From Flavobacterium sp. (GTDB taxonomy: Bacteria; Bacteroidota; Bacteroidia; Chitinophagales; Chitinophagaceae): a DNA stretch of 45,678 nucleotides. This document shows, piece after piece, positions 17,637 through 25,390 of the stretch. The notes beneath the pieces were generated by a model. It had not been told where the DNA came from. It searched no databases and worked only from the letters and a program-made list of their open reading frames with translations. The translations under genes were made by a program, and so were the position numbers. Positions within the stretch are counted from its first letter, which is position 1. Each line of letters begins with the position of its first letter. Where the stretch lies: the NCBI GenBank assembly GCA_030053925.1, contig JASGCX010000013.1, positions 19,321 to 64,998 on the forward strand, given 5' to 3'.

Positions 17637-18136
17637 TGAATAAGATTTTAGTTGCCATATTATTCGTTTCACTCACAACACTTAATATTTCGTGTGAGTC
17701 AAGAAACAAGAATAAGCCGAGGACAAAATCCAGTGAGTATTTATTAGTAACAAAAGTTGTTGATGGAGATACATTTTGGGCTGACAACGATACTAAAGAC
17801 GGTGTGAAAGTTCGTTTGATTGGTATTGATGCACCCGAATCACGCAAGACATCTAAAAAAGAAGTTGGCTATTTTGGAAAAGAAGCCAAAACTTATTTGA
17901 CAAATCTATTAAGCGGAAAAAGTGTAAGGTTGGAATATGACTTAAACCGCACTGACCAATACGGCAGAACCCTTGCTTACGTTTATTTGCAAGATGGAAC
18001 TTTTGTAAATGCAGAATTAGTTAAAAATGGTTTCGCAATGACATTAACAATACCACCAAACGTTAAATTCGCAAATGAATTTGTAAAACTTCAAGAAGAA
18101 GCAAGAGAAAACAATCGTGGACTATGGAAAGAGTAA
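17636..18136 (+). CDS. staphylococcal nuclease-like (thermonuclease) lipoprotein
   Basis: 166 aa. A signal peptide with lipobox (LVAILFVSLTTLNISC) predicts export and lipid anchoring. The SNase domain keeps the known catalytic residues: VVDGDTF (Ca-binding Asp), VRLIGIDAPESR (Arg, Asp and Glu of the active site) and DQYGRTLAYVY (second catalytic Arg). The enzyme should cut DNA and RNA in a Ca-dependent way in the periplasm. Its start codon overlaps the protease stop codon by one base (TAATG), making it the last gene of the operon. Bacteroidota often carry stand-alone SNase genes, so it could be a passenger; the tight coupling argues for a shared job. Confidence 0.88.
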   Translation: MNKILVAILFVSLTTLNISCESRNKNKPRTKSSEYLLVTKVVDGDTFWADNDTKDGVKVRLIGIDAPESRKTSKKEVGYFGKEAKTYLTNLLSGKSVRLEYDLNRTDQYGRTLAYVYLQDGTFVNAELVKNGFAMTLTIPPNVKFANEFVKLQEEARENNRGLWKE

Positions 18137-18402
18137 CTAAAGTAATTTTATTATTATTGTTTTTTCTCTGTTTGGCAGATATGCCTTACGAATACTACCA
18201 ATTTGTAAGGTTCGCTAAACTTGTTGATTAGCTTATCATGCATACGAACAAGGCCGACAAACAGAAATGATATTTTACGCTGGACTTGTTCTGCTATTTC
18301 AACCATTTTTGAAAATTGCACTTGGCAGACAAATTTGGAACATTGTTGACGTAGTTGTTGGAATAGGACTTTAATATCAATATTTGTGAGACCAAAAGAA
18401 AA
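18124..18402 (+). pseudogene. decayed small membrane protein gene (possibly DUF6804)
   Basis: Starting at the ATG at 18124, inside the end of the nuclease gene, the frame reads MERVTKVILLLLFFLCLADM and then MPYEYYQFVRFAKLV before a stop at 18229. In another frame from about 18231 it continues AYHAYEQGRQTEMIFYAGLV and then QPFLKIALGRQIWNIVDVVV, stopping at 18372. One more shift restores ISIFVRPKEN up to the repeat at 18403. Joined with two single-base corrections, these pieces give a protein of about 90 aa with three hydrophobic segments, like a small membrane protein common in Bacteroidota. The family name is from memory. Two lesions indicate a pseudogene. Confidence 0.65.
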
Positions 18403-18561
18403 CGCACCCACAAAGCAAGGCACATTTGCACCCCACCAAACCAACGCTACAAGGCAAACCTTGCAAAAAGCGCCTTGCTTTTCTTCCCACACACGGCAAC
18501 CTCTGCACGTTTAACAGGGCAAACAGCACAAACGCCCAACATTTGGTTTGGTGCTATTGGG
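18403..18561. repeat. right copy of about 160-bp direct repeat flanking the island
   Basis: Same orientation and nearly identical to 6040-6199, including the interlocked inverted pairs AAAGCAAGGC/GCCTTGCTTT and CACCAAACC/GGTTTGGTG. A weaker match (ATATTGTGT) continues past both copies. It begins where the decayed membrane-protein gene ends, just as the left copy begins shortly after the 241-aa gene, so each copy follows a plus-strand gene. Confidence 0.9.
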
Positions 18562-18611
18562 GGTTTAGGAATATTGTGTAGGCATTGGCAATGTATTAGA
18601 TTTTGAAACAA

Positions 18612-18642
18612 AAAAGCCACTCCTTTTGCAAAGAATGGCTTG
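18612..18642 (-). terminator. rho-independent terminator of the nitroreductase gene
   Basis: Read on the minus strand, AAGCCATTCTTT and AAGGAGTGGCTT form a stem with a short loop, followed by TTTTTTG. It lies about 20 bp after the nitroreductase stop and also separates that gene from the island. Confidence 0.75.
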
Positions 18643-18661
18643 GTTAAAGTGGGTGTAAGTT

Positions 18662-19288
18662 TTAAATAAACTGAAATAATTCAGATTGATTTCTTCTTAC
18701 TTTAGCTGCATTAGCTAAATGATCGTTTGCTGCACGGTAGCCAATAGGCATAATAACTACAGATTTTAAACCTTTAGCTTCTAAGCCTAAAATCTCATCA
18801 AATTGTTGAGGGTTAAAACCTTCCATTGGTGTGGCATCTACTTCTTCTAAAGCTGCCGCTGCCAATGCTGTGCCTAGCGCAATGTAAATTTGTTTTGAAG
18901 CCCAAATTTGTTTTTGTTCTACTGTTAAACTGTTAATTGAACCATCTACCATTGCTTTAAAACCAGCCAAACTTTCGGTAGAAACCTTGCGGGTTTTAGC
19001 GATGTTTTCAATGTAGGCAACTACATGTTTATCAGTAATATCTGTCCACGCACAAAAAACTAATAACTGCGACGAAGCGGCAATTTGTGGCTGATTGTTA
19101 GCTGCTGGCACTAATTTTTCTTTTATTGCTTGATTTTCAATTACTAAAATGGTGTATGGTTGTAAACCAAGCGAAGAAGCTGCTAATTGTATTGCACGAA
19201 GAATATTGCTTAGTTTTTCTGCTGGTACTTTTTCGCCAGTCATTTTTTTGGTAGCGTAACGCCACTCTAATTGTTGTATTAAACTCAT
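18662..19288 (-). CDS. NAD(P)H nitroreductase family protein
   Basis: 208-aa FMN-dependent oxidoreductase of the nitroreductase fold. The N-terminus LEWRYATKKMTGEKV carries the conserved R-x-S/A-x-K/R type FMN phosphate contact, and AIQLAASSLGLQPYTILVIE fits the conserved helix-strand after it. ALGTALAAAALEEVDATPMEGF and SVVIMPIGYRAANDH match the C-terminal FMN and substrate region of NfsB-like enzymes. It should reduce nitro compounds or quinones with NAD(P)H in the cytoplasm; the natural substrate is unknown. It is monocistronic, with its own terminator at 18612-18642. Confidence 0.85.
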   Translation of the reverse strand: MSLIQQLEWRYATKKMTGEKVPAEKLSNILRAIQLAASSLGLQPYTILVIENQAIKEKLVPAANNQPQIAASSQLLVFCAWTDITDKHVVAYIENIAKTRKVSTESLAGFKAMVDGSINSLTVEQKQIWASKQIYIALGTALAAAALEEVDATPMEGFNPQQFDEILGLEAKGLKSVVIMPIGYRAANDHLANAAKVRRNQSELFQFI

Positions 19289-19444
19289 GTATCAATTTTA
19301 ATGTTTAAACATCAAAACTAACGCTAAATATCTATTTAGATTATGATTAATGAAAGATTTGACATCTTGCCGAAAAAAGTTTTGTATCGTATTTACGCAA
19401 AAACTATCTCCCAAAAATTAGGGTTGTAACAGCCGAAAAGAAAT

Positions 19445-19693
19445 TTAATTTTTGTTACAAATAAAAATAAAAGGCTTGTGGCTTTTTTCTCTAATAGCTT
19501 GCTGAATTAAATGTGGTTTTTGGATGATTTTGTATTTATTTACGTCAATCACTTCATTAGCAATGCAAAAGCTGTGGATGCTTTCTACACTGTACAGAAT
19601 ATTGCTCAATAAAGTAACTTCATGTTCTATTGCGGCATCGCTAACAGAATCATACTTCATCAAAACAAGCAAATCACGATTTCCGGTTTTCAT
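19445..19693 (-). CDS. small hypothetical protein
   Basis: 82-aa open frame starting with ATG, with a plausible amino-acid mix (MKTGNRDLLVLMKYDSVSDA) and a Cys in the middle and near the C-terminus. It lies 31 bp downstream of the small lipoprotein gene on the same strand. No family recognised, and a shorter opposite-strand frame covers part of it, so it may not be expressed. Confidence 0.45.
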   Translation of the reverse strand: MKTGNRDLLVLMKYDSVSDAAIEHEVTLLSNILYSVESIHSFCIANEVIDVNKYKIIQKPHLIQQAIREKSHKPFIFICNKN

Positions 19694-19724
19694 AACAAAT
19701 GGGGATGGTAACTTTGTTTAAAAA

Positions 19725-19856
19725 TTATCCAACAACTTTTCGTTTAGGACACATACACTGCTTCTTAGACGCTGATTTTGAAATAACCTTACAAGATGCT
19801 ATGATAGTAATAACAAATAACAGCAAAAGAGCAAATAAGTTTATCCTATTTTTCAT
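19725..19856 (-). CDS. small lipoprotein (43 aa)
   Basis: Starting from the ATG at 19856 the frame reads MKNRINLFALLLLFVITIIA, followed by SCKVIS, a lipobox with Cys at residue 22, and a basic Cys-containing tail (KKQCMCPKRKVVG). It is a lipidated micro-protein of a kind often seen in Bacteroidota. The longer frame up to 20048 runs into the glycosyltransferase gene on the other strand and is rejected. Function unknown. Confidence 0.6.
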   Translation of the reverse strand: MKNRINLFALLLLFVITIIASCKVISKSASKKQCMCPKRKVVG

Positions 19857-19926
19857 AATGGTAAAATAAATGTAATTAGTTAACAATAAATATTTAAACG
19901 CTAATTTTAATAAAATTAAAGCAAAA

Positions 19927-21015
19927 ATTAACATACCAACAGTACTTATTGCCCCACTCGATTGGGGTTTGGGGCATGCCACACGTTGTATTGCTATAAT
20001 AAAAGCTTTGTTAAATAGTAATTGCAAGGTTATTATTGCCTGCAACAACGTTCAAAAACTGCTTTTACAACAAGAATTTTCAAACCTTTCTTTTTTGCCG
20101 TTACAAGGTTACGAAATATTGTACAACAAGCATCCTAAATTGTTTACTTTAAGCATTTTACAACAATTACCAAAAATTGCTACTGCAATTAAAAACGAAC
20201 ATGCTTGGCTAAATAGTATTATTGACGAACACAAAATAGATATTGTTATAAGCGATAACAGATATGGCTTGTATAGCGCAAAAGCTAATTGCATATTTAT
20301 TACGCATCAATTACAAATAAAAGCACCACTAGGTATTGTAGAAAAATTACTGCAAAAAGTTAATTATCAATACATTAAACATTATAATGCTTGTTGGGTA
20401 CCAGATTTTGAAAACGATAACAATATTGCTGGCGCTTTATCGCATCCAAAACATTTGCCACAAGTGCCAGTGCATTATATTGGTCCGTTATCTCGCTTTG
20501 ATGTAACCATTAATCAAAAAAACAAATATGCTTTTTGCATAATCCTTAGTGGGCCAGAACCGCAACGTACAGTGCTAGAAAACATTATTTTACAACAAAT
20601 AAAAAAACAAAATATAACTAGTAAAATTGTGTTAGTAAGAGGTTTGCCAAACGCATTAGAAACACCTGTTGTACCCGAAAATGTGACAGTTTTTAACCAT
20701 TTAAGTGGTAATAATTTAGGTAATGTATTTGCCCAAAGCCAATATCTTATTTGTAGAAGTGGCTATACAACTGTAATGGAACTATTGGCCTTGCAAAAAA
20801 AAGCAATTTTAATACCTACACCAGGCCAAACAGAACAAGCATATTTAGCAAAAAAATTAGAAGCGCAAGGTTGGTGTTTTAGTGTTACGCAGCAAGCGTT
20901 TCATTTTACAAAAGCTATAAAAGCGGCAGAAAATTTTAATTATCAATTGCCACAAGTTTCGCAAAGCGGCTTACAAAATTTTATCACCGCTTTTATAGAA
21001 AATACCATTAACTAA
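19927..21015 (+). CDS. MurG-like glycosyltransferase with non-canonical start
   Basis: About 362 aa. The N-terminus VLIAPLDWGLGHATRCIAII carries the glycine-rich loop of GT-B (family 28-like) glycosyltransferases. RPYLICRSGYTTVMELLAL-type sequence near residues 260-280 (read here as YLICRSGYTTVMELLALQKK) and IPTPGQTEQAYLAKKLE match the donor UDP-sugar site of MurG-like enzymes. It is probably a cytoplasmic transferase acting on a lipid or glycan acceptor; it is not MurG itself. No ATG, GTG or TTG occurs upstream of the glycine loop in this frame; an in-frame TAA lies at 19873. A TTG at 19969 would delete the first strand. I place the start at ATT 19927 (or ATA 19933), as an inference. Confidence 0.75.
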   Translation: MNIPTVLIAPLDWGLGHATRCIAIIKALLNSNCKVIIACNNVQKLLLQQEFSNLSFLPLQGYEILYNKHPKLFTLSILQQLPKIATAIKNEHAWLNSIIDEHKIDIVISDNRYGLYSAKANCIFITHQLQIKAPLGIVEKLLQKVNYQYIKHYNACWVPDFENDNNIAGALSHPKHLPQVPVHYIGPLSRFDVTINQKNKYAFCIILSGPEPQRTVLENIILQQIKKQNITSKIVLVRGLPNALETPVVPENVTVFNHLSGNNLGNVFAQSQYLICRSGYTTVMELLALQKKAILIPTPGQTEQAYLAKKLEAQGWCFSVTQQAFHFTKAIKAAENFNYQLPQVSQSGLQNFITAFIENTIN

Positions 21016-21042
21016 GAAGGCATCCTTATTTTTGCCGCCTAT

Positions 21043-21945
21043 ATGAATACAAAATTTAAAGCTCATATTGCCGTTTTAATAGCTAATTTTTTCTTTGGTG
21101 CTTGTATAGTTTCTGTAAAGCATATAACACCAAGTGTAATGCCGCCCTTTGCGCTAAATGTGGCACGTGTTGGTATTGCATTATTGCTATTTTGGCTACT
21201 ACGGTTTTTTAGCAATACCAAAGCCGGTATTGATAAAAAAGATGTACCCAGGTTTATAGTTTGTGGCATTTGTGGTGTGGCTATTAATCAACTATTTTTT
21301 ATCAAAGGTGCTTCATTATCAAGCCCTATACATGTGTCTTTATTATCGTTAAGTACGCCTATTGCCATAACCATTATTGCTGCGTGGCTACTAAAAGAAC
21401 AACTTACACGTAACAAAATATTGGGTTTATTATTAGGCATAAGTGGTGCCGCTACGCTAGTTTTTTCTAGAGTATCTAATGCAGAAGGTAAGGATATGCT
21501 TTTGGGCGATTTGTTTGTTATTTTAAATGCACTATCGTACGCATTTTACTTGGTTTTAGTAAGGCCGCTAATGGCTCGCTATAGCCCTTTGCATGTAACA
21601 AGATGGGTGTTTTTGTTTGGCGCAACCGTTATTTTACCCGTAGGCATGAAAGATTTTGTAAACACCAATTGGGCTGCTTTTCAGTTTACACACTGGTTTT
21701 CGCTGTTTTTAGTGGTAATAGGTGCTACGTTTATTGCATATTTATTTATTGTTTATGGCATTTCGCACTTAGGGGCTTCTATTACAGGCACATACGTATA
21801 TACACAACCTGTATTTGCTACAATTACAGCCATTGTTTTATTTAACGAACAATTGTCTCTAGTAAAAATATTGGCCGCAGTATTAATATTTAGCGGTGTA
21901 TTTCTTGCCAATAAAAAGCAAGATATAGTTGCGATGGTTGACTAA
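21043..21945 (+). CDS. EamA/DMT-superfamily transporter
   Basis: 300-aa inner-membrane protein with about ten hydrophobic helices and two EamA repeats. Repeat one begins HIAVLIANFFFGACIVSVKH and ends near LLLGISGAATLVFSRV; repeat two begins LLGDLFVILNALSYAFYLVL and ends ILAAVLIFSGVFLANKKQ. Both have the usual conserved ending, L-x-G-x-x-L-I-x-x-G-V. Members export metabolites, amino acids or nucleotides; the substrate cannot be read here. It starts 27 bp after the glycosyltransferase on the same strand, so the two may be co-transcribed. Confidence 0.88.
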   Translation: MNTKFKAHIAVLIANFFFGACIVSVKHITPSVMPPFALNVARVGIALLLFWLLRFFSNTKAGIDKKDVPRFIVCGICGVAINQLFFIKGASLSSPIHVSLLSLSTPIAITIIAAWLLKEQLTRNKILGLLLGISGAATLVFSRVSNAEGKDMLLGDLFVILNALSYAFYLVLVRPLMARYSPLHVTRWVFLFGATVILPVGMKDFVNTNWAAFQFTHWFSLFLVVIGATFIAYLFIVYGISHLGASITGTYVYTQPVFATITAIVLFNEQLSLVKILAAVLIFSGVFLANKKQDIVAMVD

Positions 21946-21951
21946 AACAGG

Positions 21952-22443
21952 CTACATGTTTTTGGGATAATCAAAAAACCAAAATTCTTTTTTAGCATAT
22001 TTAAAATTTGCCCAAGTATTGCATTGTGCTTTTATGGCAAAAATGCCACAAGTAGGCATGTTATCTATTTGTGTGCTGGTAAGTGTATTGGCAAAATTTG
22101 TAACGCCAGGGTTGTGGGCAAATAATGCGGCAGTTTCTATGTTTTTAGGTAAATTTTCAACCACTTTTAAAATGGTATTGGCCGAGGCATTATACAACTC
22201 GTGAAACTTTAAAATGGTGTTTGGTGTTTGCTTATAAGCGGCTGCAAAATAGGTGGCTGTAGTTAAAGCCCTTACTGCCGTGCTAGATACAAAAGCATCT
22301 ATGGCTATTTGTTTTTCTAGTAATCGTTTGGCCATAGTGGGTGCATCGTTGTGGCCGCGGTCGTTTAAATGTCTATCATAGTCGGTAAGTACTGTTAAAT
22401 CCCAACTACTTTTTGCATGACGAATAATAAGCAGATTTTTCAT
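21952..22443 (-). CDS. sixA: SixA-type histidine phosphatase
   Basis: 163 aa from the ATG at 22443; a longer frame to 22467 adds an unlikely tail. MKNLLIIRHAKSSWD carries the RHG-type catalytic motif (RHA, with the phosphohistidine His), DRHLNDRGHNDAPTMAKRL is the SixA-like second segment, VSSTAVRALTTATYF holds the phosphate-binding Arg, and ALFAHNPGVTNF holds the second catalytic His. SixA removes phosphate from phosphohistidine in phosphorelay proteins; Bacteroidota relatives may act on other small phosphates. The stop lies 6 bp from that of the convergent EamA gene. Confidence 0.85.
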   Translation of the reverse strand: MKNLLIIRHAKSSWDLTVLTDYDRHLNDRGHNDAPTMAKRLLEKQIAIDAFVSSTAVRALTTATYFAAAYKQTPNTILKFHELYNASANTILKVVENLPKNIETAALFAHNPGVTNFANTLTSTQIDNMPTCGIFAIKAQCNTWANFKYAKKEFWFFDYPKNM

Positions 22444-22570
22444 TTTCAAGCGGGTACTTTGCTGCAAAGTACAACCGCTTTTAGGTAAATGCGCAATTAT
22501 GATTTTAAATTTTTAGCTAACAGTTATTGGCAAAATGTAGGTGCAGCTTACAAATAATTTTTACACATTG

Positions 22571-23218
22571 CTAAACGCTTGTTTTTAAGGCTCGTTCTCT
22601 TTTGGTCCATTCAATTAAACCTGCAACAGCTAGTACTAATAAAACAACATATTGTACACTTGTAAATACATAGCCTTTTGCAAAATAGAGTGGTATAGAA
22701 GCCATGTTTGTTAAAATCCACCAAATCCAACTTTCTACTTTTTTCTTAGCCATTAGCCACATACCTGTATAAGCTGTAGCACTTGCAAAAGCATCGGCCC
22801 AAGGAATAGCGCCAGGTGCAAAATTTTGTTTTAGCCACAGCAAACAGCCATAAATAACCACGTAAAAAACACCAAAAATGGTTAATTGAATTCTCCATTC
22901 TTTGGGTGTAGATTTAGTTATATGTACCACCAAATGTTGCTGCGCATCTTTCTTGGTCCATAAAATCCAGCCATAAATGCTCATTATAGTGTAATAAATA
23001 TTTACACTTACTTCGCCAAAAAGGCTACCTTTTAAACTAATGTATGTGTAAATAATGGTACTAATAAGCCCTATTGGGTACACCAAAATATTTTCTTTTT
23101 TGCTAAAAAATACGCAGGTAATGCCTGTAACAACCGCAACAAATTCTAAAAAAGTTGTTTGCTTAAGGCCAGTAATAAATTCTTGAATAATGGTAGATAT
23201 ATCCACGTAGTTGAGCAT
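22571..23218 (-). CDS. pnuC: PnuC-type nicotinamide riboside transporter
   Basis: 215-aa membrane protein. The ATG at 23218 (MLNYVDISTIIQEF) is preferred over 23245. About seven hydrophobic helices; typical motifs are LEFVAVVTGITCVFFSKKEN, YPIGLISTIIYTYISLKGSL, NIYYTIMSIYGWILW, and a C-terminal WIWWILTNMASIPLYFAKGY, which match the riboside-binding aromatic helices of PnuC. It imports nicotinamide riboside for NAD synthesis by facilitated diffusion trapped by a kinase; no nadR-like kinase gene is adjacent. No NAD riboswitch was recognised in the short leader. Confidence 0.88.
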   Translation of the reverse strand: MLNYVDISTIIQEFITGLKQTTFLEFVAVVTGITCVFFSKKENILVYPIGLISTIIYTYISLKGSLFGEVSVNIYYTIMSIYGWILWTKKDAQQHLVVHITKSTPKEWRIQLTIFGVFYVVIYGCLLWLKQNFAPGAIPWADAFASATAYTGMWLMAKKKVESWIWWILTNMASIPLYFAKGYVFTSVQYVVLLVLAVAGLIEWTKRERALKTSV

Positions 23219-23374
23219 GATTGGCTTCAAAGATAGAATAGTCATTAGATGATTTGAATGATAACAACGATTCCTGTTTCGATTAAAGAAAAATAATATA
23301 GTGATGCCTATTCGCTTGCAAAGATTGTGTAACTTGGCTTTTTAATTTATTTCAAACAAAAAAGCAAAACAATT

Positions 23375-23785
23375 ATGATACGTCATGCATCAGCCGTATG
23401 GAACGGCAGCGGTAAAGAAGGTAACGGCAACCTAACTACCCAAAGTACCACGCTTAACAAAACACAATATACATTTAACACTCGCTTTGAAGATGGTGTA
23501 GGCACAAATCCTGAAGAGTTGGTAGCAGCAGCCCACGCAGGCTGCTTTAGTATGAAATTGAGTTTTGTAATTGGTGAAGCAGGCTTTACACCAGAAACAC
23601 TAGAAACCAAATGCGAATTAACGTTTGAAAATGGTACTATTACAAAATCACATTTAATTGTTATAGCTAAAGTGCCAGGTATTGATAACGATACTTTTAT
23701 AGCGGCGGTAAAAAATGCCGAAGCAAACTGCCCTATTTCTAAATTGCTAAACACGGCTATTAGCAGCGAAGCAACTTTGTTGTAA
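23375..23785 (+). CDS. OsmC-family peroxidase
   Basis: 136 aa, usual OsmC length. MIRHASAVWNGSGKEGNG, then the conserved NPEELVAAAHAGCFSMKLSF with the first redox Cys, and AEANCPISKLLNT with the second. These two thiols reduce organic hydroperoxides in the family, with lipoyl or thiol donors. The gene is monocistronic; a promoter is expected in the 155 bp between it and the divergent pnuC gene, but no clear -33/-7 pair was fixed. Confidence 0.9.
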   Translation: MIRHASAVWNGSGKEGNGNLTTQSTTLNKTQYTFNTRFEDGVGTNPEELVAAAHAGCFSMKLSFVIGEAGFTPETLETKCELTFENGTITKSHLIVIAKVPGIDNDTFIAAVKNAEANCPISKLLNTAISSEATLL

Positions 23786-24464
23786 TGCCAATTTGCCAAA
23801 TAAAAGTCTTGCTTAATGCTATTTCTAAATTTTGCTTTTAGTTATTCATTTTATGATGTGTACTGTTGTATATTTTTTAAAGATGGCCTTCAGCAAGTTT
23901 TGCATTTTTTAAATTTTCTACAGTTGCCACACCTTTTTTTGATAGCAGCACCTACATCTGTGGCAATAATGCCATTGCTTTTATGCGTGTCTTTCTCATA
24001 CCTCAATAATTGCTTTATAATGCCAACTATGTAAGCATTTTTCAGCTTTTAATAACTCGGGTAACAGCCACAAAACACAAAATTTAATTCTTTTGTAGAA
24101 TCTATAACACCTAGCTTTATTAAGTACAACATTTGTATTTGGTTATGCAAGTAAAACAGATGTTGATGATACAATTGCCTTAATACTTGTAAATGCTTGG
24201 CAACTAAAAATTCTTTTTAATGCCAAAAATTCAATAACATTTATGTAAGACTTTTATTGAGAAAATTGGTATTGCCTCCATTCTCGCAATGAAGGGTAAA
24301 AAAGCAAAAATGCAAAGCGGCGAAATGCTGAACCGATGACGGTTGACAGACAATAGAACTGTATATTTTAGGTTATGAAATACTAGTAAAATTGCTAGTT
24401 GGTATTTTTTTGCTAATAATGATGATAGGCATGTAATTTTACACTTTACTATTTTTTGAAGTTA
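23786..24464. other. 680-bp stretch without a convincing gene
   Basis: A plus-strand open frame at 23816-24034 has a skewed, Phe-rich composition and no recognisable features. On the minus strand, around 23900-23960, a Cys-rich piece (RCGNCRKFKKCKTC) can be read, but it is short. Near 24330 the sequence CCGATGACGGTTGACAG resembles CCGCTGACCGTTGATTG at about 25258, on the other side of the next gene. Nothing else was identified. Confidence 0.5.
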
Positions 24465-25214
24465 ATGTTGTGTGCTATGCTTTTTTCTTTTATGAAATCT
24501 AAACCCGTTGTTGCAGATTTATCGTTTTTGGGTGTAGATATGCACTCACATTTATTGCCGGGCATAGATGATGGTTTGCAAACAATTGAAGATACCATCG
24601 CTTATATGAAAGCTTTACAAGCTATAGGGTATAGAAAATTTATTTGCACACCACATATATTAAATGGGCTATACAATAATAGCCCCGAAACTATTTTACC
24701 ACAACTTGCCATAGTACAAAAGGCATTGAAAGAGCAGCAAATAGCTATAGAAGTTGCTGCCGCTGCCGAATACATGATTGACGACCTGTTTGAAAACTAC
24801 TTGAAAGATGGCAAGCCATTGCTTACTTTTGGTAAACAATATATTTTGGTAGAAATGAGTTATATGGCCGAGGCCACTAATTTATACAGCGTTTTGTATG
24901 AGCTAATAATTAAAGGCCTGCAACCTGTATTGGCACACCCAGAACGGTATAATTATTTTCATACTCATTTTGAGCGTTATTATGAAATTAAAAACAGAAA
25001 TGTATTATTTCAAGTAAACTTGTTATCGCTTTGTGGTTACTATGGTAAGCAAATAAAACAAACTGCCGAAAGATTGATAAAAGAAAAGATGGTAGAATTT
25101 ATAGGTACAGATTTGCATCATGCCAACCATCTAAAAGCCATACAAAACTATGTAACTACTGCCGAATTTTACAAGCTAACAAAGGATATTAAGTGGCTGA
25201 ATGATACGCTTTAA
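24465..25214 (+). CDS. CpsB/YwqE-type PHP phosphatase
   Basis: 249 aa from the ATG at 24465 (a TTG at 24456 is the other choice). Member of the PHP superfamily, tyrosine-protein phosphatase CpsB/CapC type. Metal ligands are visible: DMHSHLLPGIDDG (H-x-H and Asp), FICTPHI, AAAAEYMIDD (Glu), PVLAHPERY, and the C-terminal EFIGTDLHH. Such enzymes use a metal cluster to dephosphorylate the tyrosine kinase that controls capsule or exopolysaccharide polymerisation. The kinase and polysaccharide genes are not in the window, so the physiological link is by family only. Confidence 0.88.
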   Translation: MLCAMLFSFMKSKPVVADLSFLGVDMHSHLLPGIDDGLQTIEDTIAYMKALQAIGYRKFICTPHILNGLYNNSPETILPQLAIVQKALKEQQIAIEVAAAAEYMIDDLFENYLKDGKPLLTFGKQYILVEMSYMAEATNLYSVLYELIIKGLQPVLAHPERYNYFHTHFERYYEIKNRNVLFQVNLLSLCGYYGKQIKQTAERLIKEKMVEFIGTDLHHANHLKAIQNYVTTAEFYKLTKDIKWLNDTL

Positions 25215-25390
25215 AACACTTAGAGTAATAAGGCAATAAAGCTAGAAGAATGAGACCGCTGACCGTTGATTGTGTAAAATACGGAACCAACGGAATAATA
25301 CTATTTCCCGTACTTAGGCAAGCCCGGTACGATAAAACTAAGAAGGCTAACATAGTAAAGCGGCAAGAAACGGCAAAACACAAAAGCAAA

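Noticed and set aside
6594-18136. A canonical Zorya system of type I, II or III
   Set aside because: Only the ZorA/ZorB-like pair fits. No ZorC, ZorD (SNF2-type) or ZorE (HNH) gene is in the operon. The SNF2 protein at 34255 is 16 kb away beyond many core genes and has its own SWIM architecture.
19969-21015. TTG at 19969 as start of the glycosyltransferase
   Set aside because: It would begin inside the glycine loop and delete the first strand of the fold, which is present in frame upstream.
23816-24034. 72-aa plus-strand gene
   Set aside because: Skewed Phe/Leu content, no recognisable feature and no supporting signals.
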